Shown: positions 23,401 through 35,400 of the stretch, in pieces | How the letters are laid out: each line of letters opens with the position of its first letter | Numbering within the stretch: the stretch's first letter is position 1 | Source: Emydura subglobosa | Lineage: Eukaryota; Chordata; Testudines; Chelidae | Direction of reading: 5' to 3' | Assembly (NCBI GenBank): GCA_007922225.1 | Contig: ML679969.1 | Coordinates: 18,411,999-18,475,998 of the forward strand | DNA length: 64,000 nt | Made by a program: the position numbers and the translations under genes | Notes under the pieces: generated by a model | What the model saw: only the letters and a program-made list of their open reading frames with translations | The model's database searches: none | Told to the model about the DNA's origin: nothing

Positions 23401-26400
23401 TTGCATTGCTGTGAGATGAGGCGCATTGCATTGCTGTGAAGTGTGTTGCGGTGCTGTGAGGTGAGATGAGGTGTGTTGCGTTGCTGTGAAGTGTGTTGCG
23501 GTGCTGTGAGGTGCGTTGCTGCGAGGTGTGGCACGGCGAGGTGGTGTGCGGTGTGTTGCATTGCTGTGAGGTGAGGTGCATTGCATTGCTGTGAGGTATG
23601 GTGAGGTACGTTGCGTTGTGGTGAAGTGTGTTGTGGTGCTCTGAAGTGCGGCGCGGCGAGATGAGGTGCGTTGCATTGCTGTGAAGTGAGGTGAGGTGTG
23701 TTACGTTGCTGTGAAGTGTGTTGCGGTGCTGTGAGGTGTGGTGAGGCGCAGTGCGTTGCTGTGAGGTGCAGCGTGGCGAGGTGGTGTGCATTGTGTTGCG
23801 GTGAGGTGAGGTGCGTTGCATTGCTGTGAGGTGTGTTATGGTGCTGTGAGGTGCGGTGTGGCGAGATGGTGTGCGGTGCGTTGCGTTGCTGTGAAGTGCA
23901 TTGCGGAGCTGTGAGGTGTGGTGAGGCGTGTTGCGTTGCTGTGAGGTGGGGTGCGGTGCGGTGCTGTGAGGTGCTGTGCGTTGCATTGCTGTGAGGCGCG
24001 GTGCGGCGGGGTGGTGCATGGTGCTGTGCGTTGCTGTGTGGTGGTGCATGGCGCCGTGCGTTGCTGTGTGGCACGGCCCCGCTGGCCTGCGCTGTGCCCA
24101 GTGGCGATAGGGCCCTTTGAAGAGTGGAGGCAAGTGCTGCCTTCTCTGGCTGGGGGACAGGGCCTCCTCTGGAAGTGGGGCTGTGCTGAGGGGGCTGGGA
24201 GGTTAGGGGCAGGGAGTCTCTGGCCCCCGCCAGTGGGGAGACAGCTGCATTCAGAGCTCCCGGGGCTGCTGCGTCACCCCACCCTCAGGGCTCGGTGCCA
24301 CGTGTCCGGGCTGGGTGAGGCGGGGGCTGGCTCCTGCCGGAGGCTCCATCTGGCCTCGCTCGCATCCCCGACTGGGTCCATTCTGGGGGTGCTGCAGGGG
24401 CTGCTGTCCCACGGGGACAGGGAGGGGACCCCAATGCCTGCTTGGGGTCTGTGGCCCGGCCTGAGTACAACTGCCCTTCCCCAGCCACTGTGCCGGGTAG
24501 CTGCTGGGCAGATGGTGGCAGTTCTACCATCTCTGGGGCTCGCCTCCCGCTGCGCCAGCTGTGCCCCTGCTGGCAGCTGGAGCTGTCCGGGCTGGTGCTG
24601 CCAGCATGCTCCCTGTGGGTGCAGAGACCTGGGAAAACTGTCCCGCCCCTCCCCTTCCCCCAGGGTCCTGGGGTCCTCAGACTGACACAGCTCTTCCTAG
24701 GGCCCATGGCACCAGGCGCCAGAGCTTGTGGGGGCCGTGCCTGCCCCAAAATGCAAGGAGCTGCTGGCCTGGGGCACGGGACAGCACTAGACATGTCAGA
24801 TCCCTGTGTTGGAGCCAGGAAGGTCCCAAGGGGTGCGTGGGAGCCTCGGGCCCTGCCACACTGGGGCAGCATGGGTGAAGGTGCAGGGGAAGCAGCCCTG
24901 CTGCCGTGCCCGGCCGGCACCGCCTGGCTCTGTGCCATCCCTCTGTCTCTTCCACAGCCCAACGTGGCAGGACGTCTGTGCAACGAGTGCACGTCTGGAG
25001 CCTTCTACCTGAGCAACGAGAACCCCGATGGCTGCCTGAAGTGCTTCTGCATGGGGGTGTCCCGGCAGTGCGCCAGCTCCTCCTGGAACAGAGAGCAGGT
25101 ACCCACTGCCGTGGCTCTGCCCCCCCTCCCCCTGCTCTGCCCCCCCCCCGCCCCCCAGCTCAGCTCTGTGCTCCACCCCTCCCCAGGCCTGACCTCCAGC
25201 AGGAGACCCAGGGAGCCCCCATCGGGCAGAGGACACAGGCCCCATTAGCTAACCATCAGCGGAACCGGGCACCCACCCGGTCAAGTGCTTCTAGCAGGCA
25301 GAGCCGTTCACTGTCCTGCCCCAGTGCCTCTCCCCCGTGAGCGGCAGAGCCCTCGACGCAGACGGGGACCCCCCGTGAGTCGCACTGGAGCCCAGGTGTC
25401 CTGGCTGCCCGGGGCTGGGTCCCCCTCACCTATGTGCCAGCTGACAGGATTTGTGTTGCAGGTGCAGGCTGCGGACAGTGAACGGGCACACTTCAGCCTG
25501 GCCAACCTGGCCAGCACCCACAGGGTCAGCGAGGGGATCCGCTCCCTGGGCCATGCCGAGCTGGCCTTCTCCGCCTTCCACACCCTGCCCCGCGACGCCT
25601 ACTACTGGGTGCTGCCCGACCGCTTCAAGGGCGACAAGGTGCCTGCCGTGGCTCTTTGTGGGTGAACGCTGCCTCTCTCGGGCAGGCCCTCGTGCCCTGT
25701 GACGAAGGGGGTGGGGGAGGCTCCGGGGACTGTTAAGGGGGCCAAGGGAACACACTGCTGCTATCGTGGGCAGGGAGAGGGGCAGGCACCTGGTTGGGGG
25801 GAGGCATTTGGCTGGAGGAGTCAGAGAGCTGGGCATCAGAGGCAGTAGGGACTGGCTTCCTGGGCCCGGCAGAGGGTTGGGATGGGGAGGGGTCAGGCAA
25901 AATAATGGGGGTGCCCAGGTGGGACAGAGGATGGGGTAGAAGTGCCTGTGCTCGGGAGGCAGAGATAGGACTGGGGTGGGGGGCAGAGGCAGGGTTGGGG
26001 GCTAGGTGGGGAGGCAAGGGAGGCTGTGGGGTGGGGGCTGGGTGATGCGGAGCAGCCAGGCTGTGTCCGTCCATCCATCTGTCTGAGCGGCGCTGTCCGG
26101 CACAGGTGACCTCGTACGGCGGGGAGCTGCACTACACCATCACACACAGTGCAATGCCTGGCGCCCAGCCCCTGCCCGGCCAGCCCGACGTGCTGCTGCG
26201 GGGCAATGGCATTTTCCTGGAGCATGTGGCCGAGGCCAGCCCCCAGCCGGGGACCCCCACCCCCATCACCGTCCACTTCCGAGAGGTGAGAGCGCGGCCG
26301 GCCCGCAGAGCATCCCCTGCAGGAGCTCCGCACCCGGGGGTGGGAGCCTGGGACCCCTGCCCAGCACCCCCTCAGTAACGCAGAGCCCGTGCTGGGGGGG

Positions 26401-29400
26401 CAGTGCTAACTGATGGCACCCTGCCCTCGCTCCCCGTGACCTCTGCCCAGCCCGTTGCCCACGCAGGTAGGGGGCAGGTCTGGCTACTGCTTGGGGATGG
26501 GCCCATGCGGCAAAGTGCCCAGAATCCCCTGCTCCACAGCCAGCAGCGACTGCCGGAGAGCCCCGGGCTCCAATGTGCCCTAGCCGCATGCGGGGAGTGG
26601 GGCTGGATTGGGCCCTGCCCATTGGCATGCAGATGGCGAGGCGGCAGCTCAGCCTGGCATGTGCTGTGCCCTCTCTAGCGCGCCTGGCGCCGGGTTGACG
26701 GGCAGGCCGCCACACGGGAGCACCTGCTGATGGCACTGGCCGACATCGACCTCTTCATGATCCGGGCGTCGTACACGGACTGGCCAGTGGAGAGCAGGTA
26801 ACGTGGGCGCTGGGGACCAGCCTGGCGAGGGACAAGGGGGGCTCAGAGTGGGGCAGAAGCCTGCCTGGCTTGTGCCCCGGTTGTGCCCGTTCCATGGGGA
26901 AAGGGTCAGTCTGCCAGACTGAGAGAGCCACACGCACCACACACACACACACCACACGCGCGCACCACACACATCACACGTACACGCACACACCACATGC
27001 ACTGCACGCACCACACATGTGCACCACACATACACACACACCACACTCATAAGAATGGCCAGACTGGGTCAGACCAGCGGTACTCCCAGCCCAGTGTCCT
27101 GTCTCCGACGCTGCTCTCGGCTCTGCCAGGTGCTTCAGAGGGAATGAACAGAACAGGGCATTTAGCCAGTGATCCATCCCATCGGCCACTCCCAGCCTCT
27201 GGCAAACAGCCATCCCTGCCCATCCTGGCTATCAGCCATCCATGGACCTATCCAGGAACTTATCTAGCTCTTTTTTGAACCCGCTATAGTCTTGGCCCTC
27301 ACAACATCCCCTGGCAAGGAGGATGCACTATACATGTGCACCGCACATGCGCACACCACGCACACGCTCCCATCCCAGCCTCACACACGCTCTCCTCACC
27401 AGATCCCAAACTCGCCTGCCTCTGGCAGTGCCAGCACAGCTCCCTGTTGGGGAGCCAGAGGTTGTAAGTTTTGAGCTCCTCCCTTATTGCTCCTGACCCC
27501 ATCCTGCCCGTGACCCTGGCAGAGCCTCGGGGGAGCCCCTCCCTGGCCTGGCTGATCTGGGGGGATTGGAGGCTGTGTGCCTGGGCCTGGCGGGCATGTC
27601 CTGTTGGAGGGCAGTGCGACAGGACAGCCGGAGAGAGGCTGCTCTGAATTCAGCTGCGGGAGCTGCCTTGGCCTGCCTTCTTGGGCTGTTTGTACCCCTT
27701 CGAAAGGCATCCCCTCTGGGCAGGCAGGTGGGACAAGAGGGGCTCCCTTCCCATCTCCCCAGACAGGTCTGGCACATGGCTGCCCACGCACAGAGGCTCC
27801 AGCTGGAGGGTGACCCTCGCTGATCATGTGCACCTCACCCGGGATCCTGCCATGTGTGGCTGGGACCCTCGGGAGACCCCGGCCGGGGCTGGGACCAGGA
27901 GCTGGCTGTGCCCAGGTGGCCTCGCCCAGGCCTGTCTGTCTGCGGGTTGCTGAGCTGCCTAGTGGCCTCTTGTCTCCCAGGATCTCCAACATCCTCATGG
28001 ACGTGGCTGTGCCCCACTCCACGGGCCTGGAGCAGGCAGTAGAGGTGGAGGACTGCACCTGTCCCCCTGGCTACCGTGGCCCTTCCTGCCAGGTGAGTCT
28101 GCCCCACCCCTCACACACAACACATGGCATCAGCCACTCCCCCCCTGGATCCTGGCACCATGCCGCATGCAGTAGGGGCGCCTCCCAGGTCCAGAGGTGG
28201 CACTCCCTGGTGCTGGATGGCAGCTGTGGGACACAAGGCTGCCGTTCCTCCCTCCAGCCACTGGGCAGCCGGAGTGGCCGGTGCCAGGGCTGGGCGATGA
28301 TGGGGCCCTCACTGGTGTGCGAGGAGGCAGGAAGCGGTCCCAGCGCTGGCAGGTGTGGAGGAGGGAGGCGTTAACCCTGTTGCCCCAGGGCAGTGTCTGA
28401 CCACGTGATGGGCACAAGAGCTGCAGCCAGCCCATTTGGGCCATGGGGTTTCTAGGCCGTGCTGAGTCAGTCTGATCTGTGTGCCAGGCGGTGCTCTCAT
28501 CACTGCCCTGTGTGGCGCTGACTTGGGGGGGGCAAGTCCCCCGTCCATTCTGAGCACTGACCCTGGGGCGCCAGCAGGGCACAGCACCGGCTCAGGGACA
28601 AAGGACAAAGTGCCCCGGGAGACCTGGAGGGTGGCAGTGCTCTGAGCTGGAGGGTGGGCCTGGGGCCCACATGCCCTGCCTGGCACCGGAGGTGGGTCCT
28701 TGCCCTGCTGGGGGAGACAGGCCCTGCCGGGCACCGGGGGAGACGGGCCCTGCCGGGAACAGGCGGAGGGTGGATTTAGGAACCCATTGGACCGGTTCTC
28801 TCGCCCAAGGACTGCGACGTGGGCTATGCTCGCACCACCAGCGGCCTCTACCTGGGCACCTGCGAGCGCTGTGACTGCAGCGGGCACTCGGCCGAATGTA
28901 ACGCTGAGACAGGAGACTGCCAGGTGAGCCCTGTTCCTGTGAGCTGGCGTCACTGCCCTGTCTGGTGCGGGTCAGCGAGGAAAACTGGGTCACTCAGCCA
29001 AGATGTCCCTTGCACGTGACAGGCAGAGAACTCCCAGCCCCCTCTGCTGCTGTGGGCGGCTGTTAGCCAGGCTGCCAGGCCAGGCACTGGGCCTTCAGGC
29101 CTTTGGATTGTGAGTGTGCTGAGATCCCTGCATGGCGAGGATCTACCACTGCCCAATGGGGGGTGGGCAAGAAATGCCAGGCTCTGCCAGCCTCAGAGCA
29201 GGAACCCCCGGCCCTGCCTGGCCTCTTGGCAAAGTGGCCCCAGCCAAGCACAGGATCCAATATGAGCAGCATGCTGCGCTCTGCGCTGGCCCTGCTGCTC
29301 CTGGGGGTTCCTGTGTGACTTGGAGCAGAGGGCCTATGCCTGGGGCCGTGCCAGCCGCTCCCATTAGGGACCCCTCTCTGAGCTCCCTGGCTCTGGGGGA

Positions 29401-32400
29401 TGAGGCTAGCATGGGGCAGGCTGTGCTACCAGGGGCAACTTTTACCCACTGTCCCCAGCAGCCTGTGCAGCACCTGGGGGTATCTGGGACTCGAGGTCCC
29501 TGGGAAGGCGCCAGGCTGAAGTGAGAGGGAGGAGGGGGCATCGGGGGCGCCGGGCGCTGGGGTGTTGCCGGCCAGGCCTGGCTGTAAGAGATTTCTCCTC
29601 TTTCCTTCTCAGAACTGCCGGGATCACACGGAGGGCACCAGGTGTGAACGTTGCCAGTCAGGTTACTATGGCGACGCCCAACGGGGGACCCCAGAAGATT
29701 GCCAGCCATGTCCATGCCATGGGCTGTCCACGGCCAGCCAGTACGTCTCCTGCCATCTTAGGCACCCCACCTCCTGTGGCTTCTGCCTCCCTCTCGGTCT
29801 TGGTCCCTGGGGTGGGGTGGGCTGGGAGGGCGGGCTGGGCTAGGCCAGAGGCAGGTCTGGCCTGGGTGTGACTCTTCTTCATCCTTTTCTCTCAGGGCCA
29901 CAAAAACCTGCTTCCTAGACACGGATGGCCGGCCCACATGTGATGCCTGCACCCCGGGCCACGTGGGACGCCAGTGTGAGAGGTACAGGGTGGGCTGCCA
30001 GGCTGTCCCCTTCCTGACGCCCTGCTTGGTTCACTTGAGTGCCAGTCTGTGCCTGCCCTGTGTGTCAGGGGAGTATGAAAGGGGCAAGGACCGCATGGTG
30101 CCAGGTGCCAAGGGGTGCCCCTGAATGCCAGTGTAGGTCACTGTCTGGGAGCCCAGCAGACTGAGTGGGATGTGCAGCTCCCACAGTGCAGGAGAGAGGG
30201 GCCGGGGCGGACTTCCTGGGACTGACACTGCTCCAGGCCTGTGCAGTGCAGAGAAGACGAGACGTGCTCAAGGGCTGCACTGTCCTAGGACACAAGCTGC
30301 TGCCCACTCAGTGTGTGCCCTGGCTGCTCCTGGCATGGGCCCTTGGAGATGGGAATCTCTCTGGGCCCAGCCAGCCCAGCACAGTGGGCAGCAGAGTTGA
30401 TTGGGTCTCACCCCCTGGGGCCTGGCCGTGGGGCTGACTCTGGCTGCTGCCCGGGGGGGGGGGGGGGGGAGGGCATTGGGTTTGGTTAAGGACAGTGGGG
30501 CTGGGGCGGGGGGACTCAGCTCCTCCAGCCCTAGTGCTGAGGCCCAGCTCCCTAGCTGCTGCCCAGCAACCGGCCCCTGAGCACTTTGAGGTCCTGATTC
30601 TCCTCCCCAGGGGGCCAAGTAACCCCCATCAGGCCAGAAGAGCCCCTTGTGTTGGATTAGGGCCAGTGCACAGCTCAGGGCATCCAGCTCCGGGCTGGGA
30701 GCAGCATGGGGGGACCAGAGTTACAAAGAACAAACCAGAGCCGGGGGGCTGTGGCTGAGGGGACTGTGTGGGTGCCTGGGGGTGGGGGGCTGCGAGGGGA
30801 AGGAGCAGGCTGGGATTTGGTGAGCCAAGGACTGGCAGTCTGCCCCCCGTGTGACCAAGAGGTCTCTGCTCCTCACCACAGGTGTGCTCCTGGCTACATG
30901 GGGAACCCCAGCCTGGGACAGCCCTGCAGAGGTGAGTGTCATGGGAGCAATCCCTGGGGTGAGAGTGGAGTGCTGGGCCTGGTGCCAGGGCTGTGGAGAA
31001 GGAAGGGGCCCAGTGGGTCATGTAAAATCCCAGCGCCCAGTCCCACGCTGTGCCCTTGGGGTGATGGGGCCTAGTGCCTGGGGAGGGGACTCCTTGGGAG
31101 AGCCTGGAGGAGCTCCCAGCCTGGGAGAGCCCATCCTGCACCAGTGCCGTCGGCCCATGGGGGCAGGTACCCAGCGGTTGTGGCCAGACCCGGGGGGGGG
31201 GGCTGCAGCCCCGGGCTGGCTGCCCCTGGGACTGGAGGGCGCCAGGCGCTCGGCCGGCAGGTGCCCAGATGCCCGGGCTCAGCAGTAACAACTCTTCTTT
31301 TCTGTCCTGCCTGCTCCAGACCCAGACGAGCCCAGCAGAGACTGCAGCTGTGACCCGCAAGGCAGCGTGAGCAGGCAGTGTGGTGCCAGCGGGCAGTGCC
31401 AGTGTAAGGTGAGAGGGGAATAGCTCCCTGCCGGCACAGTCATGACATGGACGTTCCTCTGCCATGGGTTGGGCTCACCCACAGCGCTGCCAGGAGCCTT
31501 GGGGAACCTAGCTCCGTGCTCCCTGATCGCCAGCCCTGGCACGTCTCTGTGGGGCTCTCATGCGGGCCCTTGCTGACCCACAGCTGCAGCTCTCACGCAG
31601 GCTGATCTGACCTGTGCAGCGACACACGGCGTTGGTGGAGCTGGGGCAGAAACCCAGGAGTCCTGGTGCCCAGCCCCCGCTCTAATCTCTTCTCCACTCC
31701 CCTGCAAGAGCTGGGAATAGAACCCAGGAGGGCTCACTGCTGTAACCACTAGACACCACTGTCACTGCTCCACGGGATCGGTGCTACAGCCCCAGCTTTG
31801 GAACAGTCTCTAGGAGGAACCATTGTGTGGGCCTCCCTCTTCCTCCAGAACAGGCCTCCTAGACTGGACCTCTGGGGCGCCAGCACCCCTGCTTCACCCC
31901 ATGAGCTCTGTGTGGCGAGTCCAAGTGAGACCGACCCTAGGCTAGACGTGCGCACTCTGCAGGGATTGACACACCTTGCCAGCGTTTGCAGTGACGCTCA
32001 CACAGCGCTGGCACAGCAGTGGGGTTTATTTGCCCGCTGGAGCCCACCATGGGGAGTCCCAGGTTAGCACAGAGATCTGCAGTTACAGCAGAGCCTAAGT
32101 CCCAGGTCAGCCCAGACCCAGCCACGCTGTAACGACCCCACTGTTCAGGTGCCATCTGGCGCCTAGGTCAGACTCCAGGTGAGCCCTGACTCCTTGCAGC
32201 CGCTAGCTCTTACCCCACTTCACGCCTCCCCAGGCTTTTCTCCAGCTGGGGTCTTTGCCCAGCTTCCTGCCAAGAGGCGGGGAAATCCGTCTCCCTGGGG
32301 CGTTGGGTGCTAGGTGTCCATCTCCTGGTGCCTTCCCGGCACTCCCATACTCCACTGCTACGTGGTTGGCCTCGGCCAGTCCTTTTAATGGCCCACCCTG

Positions 32401-35400
32401 GCTCAGCCAGCCAGCGCCACTCGTACCTCCGTGTCCAGCCTGCCCTGAAAGCACAGTCCTGTCTCTCCCTGAAGAGCCATGCAAAATACCGGGGAAGCTG
32501 ACGCGCACACAGGGGACATCAAAATATTACAGAAAGCTCCAGTGGTGTCACACCCACTTGCTAGTCTTGTTGATGTGTTACAGGAAGCAGAGCTGGGTCT
32601 CCTGTGCCTGGCTGAGCCGCGCTCGGTCCCCCAGAGCTGGGCTGAGAACAGAATTCCCGAGTTGGGTCCTTGCCCTGGCTCGTGCCTGCCCTGTGCTGCT
32701 GTTAGCTCTCACTGTGCTGCCAGGCTGCTGAGTCGCTGGCCTAGGCCCATGTGCTTTAAACCTGTGCCCTCTGGCTGGCCCGTCCCACGGATGGCTAAGA
32801 TCTCCACCAGTCTGTGCCTGAACGCGGGGCCCTCCTGCCCCATCCCTGATGTGGGGGAGAAGGGCAGGGTCCCTGGGGCAGAGGATCCTCTGCAGCTGCC
32901 CCAAGCAATTCTGTTCCCCTTACTCCCTCGGTTCCATGTTCCTGGCCCAAGTTGTTGCTAGGGCGTGGAGCATGCTCTGGGGGACGGGCTGGGACTGGTT
33001 GGAATCCCAGTAGTTTGGGGTCATTCAGTCATCCCCTGGCTGTTCGTCCGTCTGCTCAGCTCCTTGTCTGTCCCATTCCCTTGCAGCCCAATGTGGAGGG
33101 TCTGTCCTGCAGCAGCTGCCGTGCCAACCATTTCCACCTGAGTGCCGAGAACCACGAGGGTTGCCTGCCCTGTTTCTGCATGGGCGTGACCCAGCAGTGC
33201 ACCAGCTCCTCCTACTACCGGCGCCTGGTAAGAGCCCATCTCCCCCGGTCCAATCCCGTAGGGTACCTCCATCGCAGGGGGCCCAGCTGGATTGATGTCC
33301 CCATGTCTGTTCCCTGCAGGTCACCAGCCCCTTCCTCCCTGGCGATTTCCAGAGCTTCGCCCTGGTGAACCGCCAGCGCACCACCCGCATCACCAGCGGC
33401 TTCGCTGTGGCGCTGTCGGCCGAGGGGCCGCAGCTCTCCTACGGGCGCTTCGGCCAGCTGGGCCAGGAGTCCTACTACTGGCAGCTGCCAGAGCTCTACC
33501 AAGGGGACAAGGTATGGCCAGAATGCAGGGCTACCCGCTGGGCCTGGGGCCCTTCCCGCCCACCTGCCCCACCCTGGCTGGAGCATGGCTGAGGGGCCCT
33601 CGTGTCTGTGCAAAAGCTCTGTAGGCCCAGAGCTGGCGCCTGAACCCAGCCGCTCCGGCTGCTGTCACAGTGATGCCCTGGCTCTGCCAGGCTATCTGCC
33701 AGCTCTGCCAGCAGCGCATCTCACAGTGCTTTACAGAGCAGGGCAGTATCGTCAGCACCGTTTTACAGGCGGGGAAACCGAGGCACAGGTTTCCTCCTTC
33801 CTGGCCTGCGCTGTCATGTCTCCTGGCCCCTGTTATCAGCGGGTGTTCCCTGAACCCAGGAATTTCCCCACAGCCCGGTGCAGAGGCCAGGTCCCTGTCT
33901 TGCCAGGCCAGAGTGGGTTCTCCTGGGCTTGGCAGTGCCAAGCCTGGGCAGGGGATATCACTGACTCTAATGGGCACTGCCTCGAATGGCGCCGTTCCTC
34001 ACCTGTGCAGGCCATCCCGAGATGAGCCATGCCGTACCAGACCGTGCCGTGCCATCGCAAAGCCCCGCAGTGCCCACCTCTCTCCGATCCCTGCAGCCGG
34101 GTCCTGCTGGCACAGACCAGCTCTGCCCGTCTGACCCATGGGGCTAAGTGAGCCTGGGAGCCCATCCCCCCAGGGATTCCAGCTGAAGGGGTCTATGAGC
34201 TCCCCAGGAGGCCGGGAGGTGTGAGGGGGCAGAGGCTGTGGCCACACATTACTGGGAAGGGAATTCTCTGGGGTTTGCTCTCTGGAGGCAGGGTTGCCTA
34301 CTGGATAGGGCACTGAGCTGGGCCTCAGGATACCTGGGCTTGGTTTCTCTGGCCTTTCGTGTGACGTTGGGCAAGTCACTTCACAGCCCTGTGGTTGTTC
34401 TCCCCAATGGCCTGGGGCTGTTCCCCCCTTCCAGTGGGTGGGGAGGAGAAAGCCCACTGTAGGGGCATAGATATAGGGGGACAGCACCAAGCAAGGACAG
34501 GGCTCCCTGGTGGCCTCCGTGGGTCTGTCCATACTGCACACAAAACCTGGGCTCTGACTCAGGTTTGAGCCCAAACGCCTCTTCCATCCACACACAAATC
34601 AGGCAAATTGAGTCAGCGAGCACTGCAGCCCTGGATCCTAGGACCCTGTGCGGGGTGACTCAGAGCCCGAGTCCTACCACGACTCAGGTCCAAGCTCTGT
34701 CATTGTGCAGTGTGGACACAGCTCAAGCCACACTATTGGAGTCAGATCTGTACAGTGCAGTGTGGACGCGTGAGCTCAGCTGTGAGATCTGGGTCCAGCT
34801 GTTGAAAGCCCAGCTTTACAATGGAGTGTGCATGCTCACATGCGGGCTTGGAAACCCGAGTCAGCAAGCATGAGTCCCCGCCCTGGATGTCTAGTGCAGT
34901 GTAGACACACCCTGTGTCATGCCATCCAAGCAGGTGAACCGGCACCCAACGTTCAGTCAATCTGCTCACCGTGTGGTGGTGTCCCAGGATCACAGGGCCG
35001 CGTCACATCTGGAATGGACTGTTCTTATCCAGACACCCTCTTCTCTGCATGGGGGACAGCCCTGGGCCATGGCAATGGGGGCAGAGCTGGGGGGTGCATT
35101 CCACACTCTGCTGCTCCCTTCTGGTTGGGCGTTTGTTCCAGATCAACTCTGCTCCCCTTCTCTTGAGCGCCAGTAGGTCCCAGGAGAGGATGACTCTGCC
35201 CCTCCGGGGGGAAGGGGCTCAGTATACTACCTATGCCTGGGGGGACTTGTTCTTTCCGTGTGCTCGCCATACCAGCCGTGTGCCGACAGCACAGCCCTGC
35301 ATGGGGACCCGGCCCTGCCCTGGGCTCACAGGGGATTCAGCACAGACTGTGCTGCACACGCACAGGGTCCCCTGGGGATAGCTGGGAGGAGGGCGTCTGG

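Larger units (their letters stand above)
26798..27980 (+). other. HSPG2: Intron with CA repeat and inserted retroelement
   Basis: Contains the CA-rich tract at 26930-27050, the LINE-derived fragment at 27051-27322 and resumed CA-like sequence to about 27380. The rest (27400-27980) shows nothing recognisable. Confidence 0.6.

Noticed and set aside
22623..24074. 483-residue minus-strand open frame and other long frames in 22470-24130
   Set aside because: They lie wholly in the GT-rich satellite and read only as His/Thr/Ser/Pro/Asn repeats in every frame. No real gene signal.
22282..24075. CRISPR-like array
   Set aside because: Repeats are degenerate short units without constant repeat and unique spacer structure, in a vertebrate intron.
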